DNA of 64,000 bases. Source: Guyanagaster necrorhizus. Taxonomy: Eukaryota > Basidiomycota > Agaricomycetes > Agaricales > Physalacriaceae. Made by a program: the position numbers and the translations under genes. The notes beneath the pieces were generated by a model. That model saw only the letters and a program-made list of their open reading frames with translations. It ran no database searches and was not told the DNA's origin. The DNA is taken from positions 1,438,032 through 1,502,031 of the forward strand of contig NW_025064884.1 in NCBI RefSeq assembly GCF_019112545.1. Reading direction: 5' to 3'. This document shows positions 37,401-49,838 of the stretch, in pieces (position 1 is the stretch's first letter; every line of letters begins with the position of its first letter).

Positions 37401-40400
37401 AGTGCTTTAACTGTGGATTAAAGAGACACTTGTCATAGGACTGCCTGAAGAAGAAGTGCACTAGAGAAAATATACAAGCTCAGATTGCTAAGCTGCAAAA
37501 AGAAGCTGATAGACTCAAAGAACTAGAAAAGGACATGAAGATAGAGAAAGTAAAAGACAGAGCCAATGAGTGAACAATCTCACTTGGTCAGCCAAAGGAC
37601 TTAGCAGTGTATCTCTAGTAGTTGCTGGATCAACTTATATACCCTCTGTAGTCAATGATATTTATATGCATTCAAATATATCTCCATCTCCCACTACACC
37701 AGAGATACTGCAAGGATTGAAAAAACAAGAAACTCAACTACCTATAGGCCAAGCAGGAAGAGTGACCCTCATTAGCTGGCTAAAGCTCTTTAACACTAAA
37801 TGGACTTGGTGTGCTATTAAAAACACAAAAAATGAGAAAGAAGCCAAGGTGGTACTCAAAAACTGAATACACTGAACTAGAGCAGAGAAAATAATTGACA
37901 AAATGGTGAAAGAGATAAAGACAGCTAAAAGATGTTAAGCCTTAGAGTGACTTGATGAACTCTGAGGGCTAAAGAAGTATATCAGGTGACAAAAGATCCT
38001 AAGATGAGATCTGACCACTAAAGCTCAGATCAAAACACTCATCTCCCAAATCATGTATATGGTGACAGCCTTGATCAATAGTGACTATACTAAAAGCTCA
38101 ATCAATTGTGCTTTTGTTGATAAGCATAATCTGCTGACATGAGCTACTGCCACCTCCATTTCTGTCTATAATGTCAATAGCACTAAGAATCAAGCCAATT
38201 TAATTACTGAATATATTAAACTGTGACTCACTATCAGAGACCACTCAGAACACATCAACCTAGCAGTCACCAATCTTGGTACAAAAGAAGTCTTTTCCAG
38301 TCATGACTGGTTAATCTGCTATAATCCACTAATCAACTGGAAAACTGGCTGAATAATCTTTGTATGATGCTGTTGTCACAAAATACTATTTGAACTGTCT
38401 GATGAAGACTCTAAAGAGTGGTGAGATAAGGAGATGGAGGAAGGAGAGATGATTCTGGCCATCAATATAGAATCTGCCATTCACATCTGAGTCATGCATC
38501 ATGCTAATGACCTAGCTGCCAAAGTCTATGTAAGAAAGAAGGCCAAAATGTTTGAAGAAATAGTGCCTGAGTGGGCATGAGATTTTAGAGATCTTCTCAA
38601 TAAAGAAAACTTTGATGAACTACTAAAACTAAAGTTATAGAATCATGTGATCAAATTGATTCTAAATTTGAATACTAACTTGAACTGCAAGGTCTACTCT
38701 CTCAGTCACCCAAAACAGCAGAAACTTGATAAGTTTTTGGATGAGAACTTATCTAGTGGTTATATCCAACTCTAGAGTCTCCAATGGCTTTCTCTTTCTT
38801 TTTCATCAAAGAGAAGGATGGAAAGCTCTGGCCTGTCCAAGATTACCAAAAACTGAATGAAATAACAATTAAAAACCACTACCCCCTTCTATTAATCTTG
38901 AAACTTATGAATAGACTACAAGGAACTCAGTATTATACCAAGCTTAATGTATAATAGGGATACAATAATATATGGATAAAAGAGAAAGATAAATAGAAGG
39001 CTGTATTCTGGATCAACTGAGAACTCTTTGAGCCAATCATCATGTTCTTTGGTTTCACCAACTCACTGGCCACCTTTCAGTGGATGATGAATGATATTTT
39101 CAAGGATCTCATTGCCACTGAAAAAGTCACTATCTATCTTGATGACATTCTCATTATGTCTAAAGATCAAAGAGAGCACCAATGACTAATCTGACAGGTG
39201 CTCACCCTAATGTGAAAGCATAAACTATTCCTTAAGGCTGAGAAATGCAAGTTCAAGATACTAGAAACAGAGTACCTTAGAGTGATCATCAGTGAAGAGA
39301 GCATATATATGGATCTGATCAAGATAGCCAGAGTAATAGAGTGGCCAGCACTGATGAAGAAGGAGTTGCAATCATTTTTAGGATTCACCAACTTCTATTG
39401 ATGGTTTATCTGAGACTACAGCAAAATCATCTAACCAATAATCCAACTCACAGGTAACACTCCATGAGTGTAGGGATTATCACAGCAGGCAATCTTTGAC
39501 AACTTGAAAAGACAATTAGCAGAGGACATAGTGTTGGCAGTCTCAACAATGGAAGGATATTTCTGAGTGGAAGCTGATTCAAGCAAAAGGGCCATTGGCA
39601 CAGTACTGTCACAAGAGCAAGAAGGACAGTAGTTTTCAGTTGCATTTCTGTTGAAGGTGCTGACCACAACCAAATGCAACTATAAAATATACAATAAGGA
39701 ACTGCTGGCTGTCATGCTATCTCTTGCAGAGTGATATCACTACTTGATCAGAGTGGCCCAGATGTTTGAGATCTGGACCAACTATTAAAACCTCTAATAC
39801 TTTGCAGAAGCTCAATCAGTGGCAAGCACACTGGGTCACTGAGTTATCTGAGTACTAGTACACTTTACATCATAAGATGGAAGTAGCAAACAAGAAAATC
39901 AATCTTCTGAGTTGATAAATGAATCACAACTAAGGAGACAGCAACAATGATGAGATAGTCTTGCTGAAACCAGAACATTTCCAGGCAATGATAATGCTGA
40001 CAGAAGAGGAGATACATGAGTGAATCAGAGACATCAGTCAGTGAGACCAACAGATGGCTCCATCTCTCAATCATAAACAGGAATAACAAAAGAGAATAGA
40101 CTCATCTATTATGATAGATGAATCTATATCCCATAAGACCACCAACTCTATAGGGAGATCATTGCCACTTATCATGACCATATGATAGCTAGACACTCTG
40201 ACATCACTAAAACAGAGAAGCTAGTTTTATGAGAGTATTGGTGGCTAAAGATGAGATAAGATGTGAAAAAGTATATGAAAGATTGTGAAATCTGTCAGCA
40301 AACAAAGATCTCAACTCAAGCATGAGCAGCACTGCTCTATCTGAATGAGGTATCAACTAACACTCTAAACCTATATCTCTGTTAACATGATAACTAGCCT

Positions 40401-41475
40401 TCCAGATTGCAATAGTTATGATATAATTCTCATCATCATTGATTGCTTCTTGAAGGTCATCATCTCTATCACATATTTGACAGAACTGTCATCAGAAGAA
40501 TAGGCCAAGATTCCCCATGATGAAGTCTATGCAAAGTATGAAATATCACAAACAGTCATCTCTGACTGAGGGCCTCAATTTGTCTTTAAGTTCTTAGATG
40601 ATCTATACTGTTTTTTGAACATTCAGTGCAATGCCTCAACTGCATACCATCCTCAGACAGATGAGCAAACTGAACAAGTAAACCAGGAGATCAAGAAGTA
40701 TCTTTATATATTCATTAATTACTGATAGGATGACTGAGTCAAATGGCTCACTCTGGCAGCATTCCAGCACAACAACTATGTCCACTCTGTCATAAGAAAA
40801 ATATCATTTTTTTTCAATTACAGTTGACACTCCAACATCACACATATAGAATAGCAACATACTATGATGCCTGCCTCCTCTGAATTTGCTGCCACCACAA
40901 CTAAAATCCACAATAAAATCTACATTGCCTTTAACAAAACTGCTGTCTCTATAAAATCTCACTACAACAAAAAGTGCTGACTCACACACTAGTACTCTAC
41001 TAATGATAAGATCTGGTTTGACACATTAAACCTCTACCTTCCATGCCTCAAACAGAAACTAGCTAATAAGCAGACTGGCCTGTTTACTATTATCACAAAG
41101 GTCAGCCCTTCAGCCTACAAGCTCTGTCTTTCAGTCAGTTGGTGAGTTTATGACATTTTTAACAAAAATCTCCTCACACTCTATATCACTTCTGTCTTTC
41201 TGAACTAAGACTGATCTTCAGCATCTGATTTAGTTCTCATCAATGATGAGAAACACTATGAAGTTGATCAAGTACTCAACTATCATTTCTGAAAAGTCTA
41301 TACTCAAAATAGAGGATTCAGAATAATGATTGATTACTTAATCATTTAAAAAAGATATAGGCATGAATCTAACCAGTGAATAAATGAACAACATATGGAT
41401 GTCAACAACACCATCTATAATTACAAACTCTCTCTTAATTAGTCTATCAGGATGATAGTCTTAAGGAGAGAGTAA

Positions 41476-41934
41476 TATTACAATTTTTCTATTTTCTTCT
41501 TTGATTAACTCCTATTTTTGCTTAGTCAGAGTGCTTAACATCAGTGCTTAGGACTGTGAGATATGCTTAGTCATTATAAAAAGCAGAGTCAACTATTGTC
41601 TTCTGATAGTGATAAGTTTCTCAACAATAAATAATACTCTTTTATAGATAGCAGTGATGCTCTAGGACAATGAGTGCTGCAATGTAGAAACACACAATTA
41701 GTAGGTATATATTTAGACTAGGACACAAACAGTATATAAATAGTGTAGCTCTTGCTGTATATCTCCAGCTTTGAGCTAAAGTTTATTCTTTACCATTCTA
41801 TCTTGAGCTGACTGTCTTTAGCCTTGAAACACAATACCAAGTTAACATATATAGTAAACTCAGACATGACTGTACAAACTCAATACAGTGTCTGTTTATC
41901 ATATGTTCTGGTCATGTGTCACTTGGGCTTAACA
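41476..41934 (+). repeat. Element 4 3' LTR
   Basis: TATTACAATTTTTC...GGGCTTAACA, 459 bp (TG start mutated to TA), preceded by the purine tract ttaaggagagagtaa and followed by CCATT. Confidence 0.92.
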
Positions 41935-42019
41935 CCATTTGCCTTTCTGTTTCTGTGAGAGTATCACTCTGATCATTCTGTTACTTAAACTGGCTTTCAC
42001 TCAAAACTTTTTATTCTAA
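41935..42019 (-). mobile_element. Element 3: RNase H remnant, right part
   Basis: Continues the RNase H coding remnant interrupted at 34034; aligned by eye with the young element at about 60615-60690 (complement of ..SQEQEGKW..). It ends abruptly where copia sequence begins. Confidence 0.6.
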
Positions 42020-44852
42020 CAAATAGTGCTATATTTTAAACTCCAAATCATTTTATAATCTGATCAATGTAGGCTGGTTGTCCAATGTTAATAGTGTATT
42101 TTTCTTAGTCTCAAGTGATATGTATTCTCAAGAGCCAATATATAGGTCTAAGATCAATTAGCTCAAAATGTGGGCCTGTTTCTCATTTGAATTGGTCTGA
42201 TTCATTTTGAGAGTCTACAATGATGGTGAAATCATCTGTGACAACTGTGATAATAGTATATTTGATCTCTGATTTGATCTAATAGAAAATAGCCTTATCT
42301 GTATTGTTGACAGTGAATCTTAGAAAGATTATTATTGCCTTCAGAATCTGGTACTAGCCTCATCCTGCTTGTTTCATGATGTACAGACATTTGCACAGCT
42401 TAGCACAAGTGTTCTGGCCTTTGAGGTGTTCTGGAATTGTGAAGAATTCTTTATATCTGTTGAAGAACTTGATATAGATTTCTTTAGTGATGTCAGCATG
42501 CAGATATGCATTTTTGATATTGGCTTAGTCTATTATTGCATTTTGAGAGGCAGCCTCAGAGCATAGGTGTTGAAGTAGTCAATATCTTAAATTTAAGTGA
42601 ATTCTTAGGCTAAAAAACAGGACTTAGCCTTTTCAGGCTCATCAGTTTTATTTTATTTGACTCAGTAAATAAATCTTGTGCTCATAATGTTTGCATCTAT
42701 GAGAACATCTTCTCTTTTCATCATCTTCCAGTATGACTGACTTATAAGAGTGATATGAGAGTGTAGACTATTTTCAGAGTATAATATGCATTTCAAAAAC
42801 TCATAATAGTAAGTTTCTGTCTCTTTTTCATGGAAAGTGATAGTTAAAGATCCTCTTTTCCTATTGTATAGAAAACTTGGCCATTCACAGCTTTGATAAG
42901 CTTCAGTTTGATTTTGATGTAGTTTTTAAATCTCTAACATTTAGGTGAGTATGTTTTTAATGCTCCACAATCTGCTAGTGCCATGATGTTTTCTTTTTTT
43001 GCCATATGAGCATCACTCTCAGCCTTGTAGTCAGATATATATATCAATACCACATTTATATGATCATTGTCATTAGCTATGACAATAATAACATGTTTAT
43101 CATTGCTCTGGTCAATAGCTGTAGATACTGACTTCTTTGCCTTTTTCTTCTCTTTAGCCTTGTTTTTTTTCAAAGTTGGATCTTGTCCTATCTTTCTACT
43201 GTTTTTGCATTAACAATCTGTGATAAGATGGCCAGTTTTATCACATACTGGATTTATGCATTTGAGATAAGATTGATTAGACCTTTTCTTTGACTTTCCT
43301 TCAGAGCTCTGACCCTTTCTCTTGCTCTGTTGTTGAGCAGATATTGTTATATTTTCAGCAGTAGCCTTCAATGTAATCTCCTCATCTTATTCTTTATGCA
43401 GAGCTGCAATGAGAATGTCTGATATCAGAGTCTTTTCAGTAAATTTGCTGGCAGCAGAGAGTGTGTGATGGATATGGTTATAGAAAGATAAAAGTGATTT
43501 TTGAATTATTGAAGTGTACTGATTGTCTTCAATCTTCAAACTCATTCCTTCAATTTATTTATGGAGGATTTTTATTTCAGCAAGATATTTATATATATTG
43601 CTTTCATCAGAGTAGGCTATGTTTCTAAGCTGGATAAGGAGGTGCTCTTTGTCATAATTTTTGTCTCTAAATCATGATCTGCCAATGCTTGATGATGAAG
43701 ATATAATGACACTATGGTTATACTTTATTCATTAATGCACAATAAGATGACAAGGAACAATATGATAACTATCACCATTCTACATCTTGAACATAATAGA
43801 AACTGTGGCATATGGGAAACTCACTATAGTGATGGTACAGCAGAGCAACAATGACAAACAAAAGCAAGGGCACAGTTATTGTTATCTCAGACAATGAGTA
43901 GAGGCCATGAAAAGTAGACAATAGTCATCTGTAGGGTATAGGATTCTTTAAACAGTATATAAGGCAGTAGTACACACTGATATACCTCAGTCTTAAGCTA
44001 AGATTTAATACATCTACTACACTCTCTGACTATCTGGTGTGAATACTCTTGCCACAACAGCAGACTATATCTACCAGCTATAACTCTTCATCTCTTTCCA
44101 CAAAATCCTTATAGCTTATCTCATTATACTTCTATATTGAAACCAGACTCAGACTCAGCATCTAGAATCAGACCCTGGCAGAAGCAGTGCTAGAGATTTG
44201 TGAGTGTTAGTGAAAGCCTAACACTCTTATCAAATATGACAGCAACAAGCTTCTTCTAAATGAGAATGACTATTGTCTTGTCTTTGATCTCATTGAAAGT
44301 AAAGTTAGAAATAGTTTTATAAATAATAGTATACATCTTTATGTCTATCTGCTCATATTCCTTCAGTTTATTCTTCAGCTTTTTTAGATTGTCATCTGAG
44401 AGTGAGTGTAAAAATGCAGTATCAGAAGACTGATAGAAGTTTTCTTTATGCTTAACAGGATGCAGAGATATACAAGCTGTTCCTTGCAGATGCTATCCAA
44501 GACTCTTATTTAGAAACTTGTTGGTAAGCCTCTCTTTAAACATTATTCAGTTTAATCTATCATCTGCAAGCTTCATTATATTAACTAACTTTATTTCAGT
44601 TGTTATAGACATGCTAGTAATGAGGTTCATGAGCTGTTGGAGTTAATGAAATAAGTGCATGGACATAATGAATGAGTTTGAGTTTGAAAGAGAATGAGTG
44701 TTAGAATAGAATGTCATAACATTAATCTCAGCATTGTAGTTAAATACAGTAAAAAAAAAGTAGATATAAAAAATACTCACATCTCAGCATTGTGATTGAA
44801 AGCTAAAATGTGCAAAACAGTACATCATATCATACTAATTCTACATCTAACA
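42020..44852 (-). mobile_element. Ty1/copia fragment lacking integrase and 3' end
   Basis: Minus-strand order from the right: possible short LTR 44712-44852, gag-like region 44.6-44.2 kb, interruption by a solo LTR (43650-44223), further gag, zinc knuckle near 43.2 kb, protease with D-C-G (42934-43173 and on, FKNYIKIK, VNGQVF), then directly copia RT: ANIKNAYLHADITKEIYIK, CLYIMKQAG, VVTDDFTIIVDS, and near 42.05 kb QPAYIDQIIK. The integrase that should lie between protease and RT is missing, and RNase H after RT is cut at 42020. Many stops. Confidence 0.72.
43650..44223 (+). repeat. Solo LTR in copia gag, TSD CTCTT
   Basis: Begins TGTCATAATTTTTG and ends AAGCCTAACA; CTCTT is present at 43645-43649 and 44224-44228. 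Same family as 14913-15543, opposite orientation. Copia gag can be followed on both sides. Confidence 0.85.
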
Positions 44853-46528
44853 ATCTGTTTTAACTTCATCTTAGCTATTTCCATAGATAACAGAAAGTTT
44901 AAAGTAGAAACAGATGTATCTGAAGAGGCTCTTAGGGCTATTCTCAGCTAAAAGCAGAATAAACAATAAAAGCCAATCACATATCTATTTAAAGCACTCT
45001 CCACTACAGAATGCAACTATAAAATCTATGATAAGGAGTTGTTAGTAATAATAACAGCATTGAACAAGTAATACTACTATCTAATAGATGTAAAATACAA
45101 CCTCAAAATCTGAACAAATTATTAGAATCTCTAGTATTTCAAAAAACCACAGAAGTTGAATTGGTGACAGGCATGTTGGGTAACAGAGCTGGCCAAATAC
45201 CAGTTCAGCCTTTATCACAAACCCAAAATAGCTAATAAGAAAACTAACCCACTTAACCAACATACAGACTATAATCAGAAAGAAAACAACAATGAAGAGA
45301 TCATAATACTCAAATTAGAACTATTTTATATAAATGCTATGGTATTCCTGATCACACCAGAAATCTTAAAGAAAGTGTGGTGGGAAAAGAAGTTGACAGA
45401 GAAAGCAGTGCAGCAGACACTCAACAAAAAGAAGAAAAAATAGACTCTTGAGAAAAAGATACACTACTTCTATGATAGACTGTATATTCTCACCAATAAA
45501 AAATTGTGCAGAGAAATTCATTGTGACATACTATGATCACTTGATGGCTGACCACTCAGAGATTATAAAAATACAGAAACTAATCACTTATAACTACTGG
45601 TGGCCTGGCTTATGACAGTCAGTAGAGACATATGTCAGAGAATGTGAAACATGTCAGAGGGCAAAATTGAGTACTCAAAGAAGAGTGGCACTGTTACATC
45701 TAAATGAGATCCCTTCAGACAGATGGAAGGTGATCTCTATCAATATAATAGGACCTCTCTTCAAGTCAAAAGAGCACAATATCATTCTAGTTATAATAGA
45801 TCAATTCTTCAAAGAGCTCATTTCTGTTCAACAAACTCTAGTCTGAATGCTGAAGGATGGGCATGCCTTTTCCAAGATTATATTTACATCCACCACAGCC
45901 TCTTTGACAAGATCATCTTGGATCAAGACCTATAGTTTATTTCACAGTTTATTAAAAAACTATACAAGCTGCTCAGAATCACCAAAAATTCTTCTACAGC
46001 ATACCATCTTTAGATGGACAGATAGACTGAGCAGATAAACTAAGAGATTGAGAAATATCTGCAGATATTTATCAATCACAGGCAAGATAACTGGACAGAA
46101 TGGCTTCTTTTAGCTGGATTCACCTGCAACAATTGAGAAAATTCAGTGACAGGCTTTAGCCTATTCTTTATAAACACTGGAAATCATTTGAACATCAGGA
46201 TGAACCCTTCACAAAGAAACAGCCAAGTACTCCAGGCAAAGAAATTTGCCACTGAAATGAAGAAAATTCATGATAAAGCAGAACAGTCATCAAATAAAGC
46301 AACAAAGATAATGAAAAGGCAATACAATAAAGAGAAGGCACTGGCTAGAAATATCAGCTGGAGGATCAGATTATACTAGATATGAAAAACCTGAAGACAA
46401 ATAGAGCAATAAAGAAATTAAATGACAAGTACAAGGGCTTCTTTAAGATCACAAAGAAAGTAGGTGACAGGGCATATGAATTATCTATTTCAAAGACTTG
46501 GAAAATTCATCCAGTCTTTGATGAGAAC

Positions 46529-46993
46529 TGTTAGGCTCAAGCTGCATGTGATCAACTAACATGTGATAAACTAACATGGCTTCATGTTTGAGCCTTCTGT
46601 TAGAGTTCACTTAATATGTTGTTTGTTGATTCTCTGTGCTTCAAGGTGTTGTGTGATTAGCATGAGAGTAGAATGAGGATGTATAAACTTTAGCTCAAAG
46701 CTGGGGTTACCAGCAAGAGCAAGCCTCTTTAAGTACTGTACAGGGTCTGCTAATAATACTATGTACTTATTATAGGTTTTTCTGCTTTTTGTGCTTGTTG
46801 TCCTTGAGCATTACTACCATATATAAAAGGTTTCTTGTGCATCATTGGGCAGCATTGCTGTGTTAAAAGACAATGATGGACTCAGCTAGTGGTGATGACT
46901 AAGCCTTGTCCCACAGTCTTAAGCACCTGTCTTAGCACTCTGATTCAGCATAAATAGGGACTAATTCAAGAAAAAGAATAAAAAATCATAACA
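46529..46993 (-). repeat. Solo LTR of element 2/6 family, TSD AGAAC
   Basis: 465 bp, TGTTAGGCTCAAGC...AATCATAACA, with AGAAC at 46524-46528 and 46994-46998. It interrupts the integrase C-terminal reading of element C. Very similar in layout to the LTR of the young element at 58311. Confidence 0.93.
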
Positions 46994-47499
46994 AGAACTT
47001 GCTTAAGCTGTTTCAACAAGCCAAGTTTCTCAATCAGCAAGTGTTACTACCATTCAAATTGGTGGCTGTTGATAATAAAAATGAGTACACAACAATGGTT
47101 TTTAGTGCATTTTAAAGAATATAGCAATGAAGAAAACTGTTGGTATGCTAAAAAGGACCTTTCATATATCAAAAAGCTTATAGCAAAGTACTGTGCAGCA
47201 CAGAGTTTGCTTGTGGCAATAAATTTTGCTTAGATAGAATGATCAAGGTTTAATAAAACCAATTATGCTAGAACTCAGAAACTTTTATTTGAACTGAAAC
47301 ACCAGCTATTTGAAGCCAAAAAGCTATACATGTGGAAGGATATTGATAAAATCAAGGCAGAAACCTTCATGGACCAGAAATATTTTCTAGACTGGATACA
47401 TGACACTTCAGTGGAAATCAATGAGCAGAAATAGGCTCACATCTTGTTTTCTGAGCTTCTCTAATGCAATCAAAGATAATTGCCTTGAAGAGAGGGTAA

Positions 47500-48176
47500 T
47501 ATTATAATTTTGACTTCTAATTATGACCTGCTGATACTTAGTAAGCCAATGCTTACAAAAGCCAAACTATTCTCAACTATTTCTCAGCTTTAGCCATAAA
47601 AGAACCTTGTACTAACTATGCAAAACAGCAGATGACAATGTTATGATAATACAATAGCTGCATTTTACTTAGCAACACATTATGAATAGTCAGTATCAGT
47701 ATGCTGACAGAAACATTCTCACACTCTTTTTATAATAGATGCTACAGCTTGTGGAAATCTCATTATAATAATAGAATAATAAAACAATAGTCATATGAAC
47801 ATATAATAGTATAATCTGTGAGATGAAAACAATGAATAGTAGACACAGCAAATGGGACAATAATCATCTGTAGAGCAAAGAGCTTTATAGACAGTATTTA
47901 AAAAGGTAGTATATAGTAATGTATCTCAGTTTTGAGCTAAAGTTTAATGCATCTAATAAACTCTTAGGCTCTTAGTGCAATCATCTCTATCAGAAGATAT
48001 TCTGGCAGGCATCATTTATTGACCTTTTGCTTATACCTCTATTATTCTTACCATATACCTCATCATCCTTATCATCCTCCTATACTAAAAGCTTCAAAAA
48101 CATCAGAATCAGAACTCCAATAGACCTTGGTGGTAGCAGTGTAGTGTATTTGTAGATGTTTAATAGTGGACTCACA
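47500..48176 (+). repeat. Element C 3' LTR
   Basis: Preceded by purine-rich gaagagagggtaa; starts TATTATAATTTTGAC (TG to TA) and ends about ACTCACA. Ends are approximate. Confidence 0.6.
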
Positions 48177-49580
48177 CTAGCCATGATTGGTAGAGTATAT
48201 GACTTAGCTTTAGAATGATACTAAAGAATCACACTGCACAGGAAGTCTTAGTACTTGACATTGAATATACTGACAATAGCATAGAGCTTATACACTAAAA
48301 ATAAAAATCATACAGAACTACAGATATGACTTCATGCAGTACTTTGAATATGATCTTATGCAGGAGAGACTCTGCATATGATCTTTGCAAGAGACTCCAC
48401 ATGTGATCTTGCATGAGACTTCATGCAGTACTGATATAATGTATAATCATAAGATGAATTAATTGATATGCTCTAGACTAGAAGTGACACACATTGTGAA
48501 TCAGACAGAATATTTAGGCACTCAGCTAGAGAACATGATAATTGTGGCTGACTCTTAATATAAGAGATAACTCTGAGAGCCTGCAATAGATTCTGAGAGT
48601 AGCAGAATAATCCTGAGAAGATAAGAAAGCAAAGAAACCTATGGCTAGACTCACTAACAAAGATAACTAATGTCAAGTTACATAGAAGCAGAGAGTGCAG
48701 TCCTGACCTGGAACAGAATATGCATGTCAGACAGTGACATGCATGGGAATAACTCATAAGAGACTCTAAAACAGAGTCTCATAAATTAAAACTATTATAT
48801 TAGGTTTCTCTTAGTAAGTACAGTAGTAGCCTATTTAAATACCATATTGTAAAAATAGTAGACAAGTTTCTGACCCCCACAGTTGCAGTGTATTGGGCAT
48901 GAAGGCCTTGCACTCCAGCTCTGGATTTGAGTTTGTAACTTTAGATAAGAGAATAAACTCTTTATTGAGATTATTAAGAGAGATTTGAGAACTGTGTGCA
49001 ACATTGAAAGCTCTCATGAGACTTTAGTCTGATTTAATAAGAGATTTTGAATTGTGCTTTAGCCTGAGAATAAGAGAGCAGTGTCTGAAGGACACTTTTA
49101 AGTTTTGGAGGTATTTATGATATAAGACACTATAGGTGACAGAGATTCAAACTCTTTGACTTGATTAATACTCACTTTTTGATTATTTCTACAGATTGGC
49201 AGAGGTTCAAATCCTTTAAGTCTGTGAACAGGGTTTATTATATTTTTTGTGCCTCTAGATTTCATAAATTTGAATCTTGTGAATCTACAATTGGTTTAGA
49301 AACTTGCATGCAGAGGTTGGAATCTTTTGGTGCTTGTGGACATGTTTGTGAAGTGTTTCTGCCTAGAGTATAAAGCTTTAAGTTATATATTATGTGTTTT
49401 AAGGATTTTGAGTTGATCTGAGTAGTGCTTTAGACTCATTGAGAGTTTTATAAGAGTATTTTGAAGTATTGTATTGAGCTACAGTACTCTTATCTTGAGA
49501 TCTAGCAATATTTATTGTCTCCCTTGTTATAAACAAAAGCTTTGAGACTTAAAAAGATCTCAGATAGATATATATGCATG
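48177..49580. other. Unclassified hypermutated segment
   Basis: CpG-free, no readable protein domain. The word acttcatgcagtact occurs twice (about 48330 and 48430) within a stretch of related atgatctt..tgcatgagact words, a weak degenerate direct repeat. It is the target of element 5, whose TSD CATG ends it. Confidence 0.45.
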
Positions 49581-49838
49581 TGTAAATAGTCAGTCACTAT
49601 TGAGAGTAGAATAGAGAATGGATTGTTAGGGAAAAAAAAGATGTTCTCTTCTCTATGAGATGTAGCTACTTATATACAATTTGAACTATAGATGGCATAA
49701 ATGTGAGCAAGACAATATAACAAAGTGATAAAGACAATGAAAGATAAAGACACTAAGAAATGATATGGACAATGTAATTGAAGGCTGGAATCTTTGAATA
49801 AGACAATGTGTGCATATAATAGTGCAAAATTCTCTATA
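49581..49838 (-). repeat. Element 5 left LTR (3' LTR)
   Basis: TGTAAATAGTC...TTCTCTATA (CA end mutated to TA); left flank CATG. Confidence 0.78.

Larger units (their letters stand above)
34035..41934 (+). mobile_element. Element 4: full-length chromovirus inserted in element 3
   Basis: Identical-length LTRs (34035-34493 and 41476-41934, 459 bp) flank a plus-strand internal region. Flanks are TCATT and CCATT, a 5-bp TSD with one transition. Order: N-terminal gag extension (34.5-36.1 kb; DKEALKEEIQ, QERVMTLLQDVSW), gag core (36.65-37.2 kb; FKSASDDINHF), zinc knuckle at about 37410 (CFNCGLKRHLS, with the following Trp or Gln codon a stop), protease near 38.07 kb where the catalytic D-S-G has become N-S-D, RT (about 38.8-39.4 kb; [11 protein letters not shown]), RNase H (about 39.5-39.9 kb), integrase (about 40.1-40.8 kb) and chromodomain (to about 41.43 kb). 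Stops throughout. Confidence 0.9.
44853..48176 (+). mobile_element. Element C: 3' half of a gypsy element
   Basis: Plus-strand RNase H begins at about 44870 (KFKVETDVSEEALRAIL), followed by the zinc-binding and core parts of integrase (about 45.5-46.1 kb), an IN C-terminal segment (about 46.35-46.5 kb) and a 3' LTR at about 47500-48176. Same family as element B. A solo LTR of the element 2 family sits at 46529-46993. gag and RT are absent; the left end abuts copia sequence. Confidence 0.72.
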
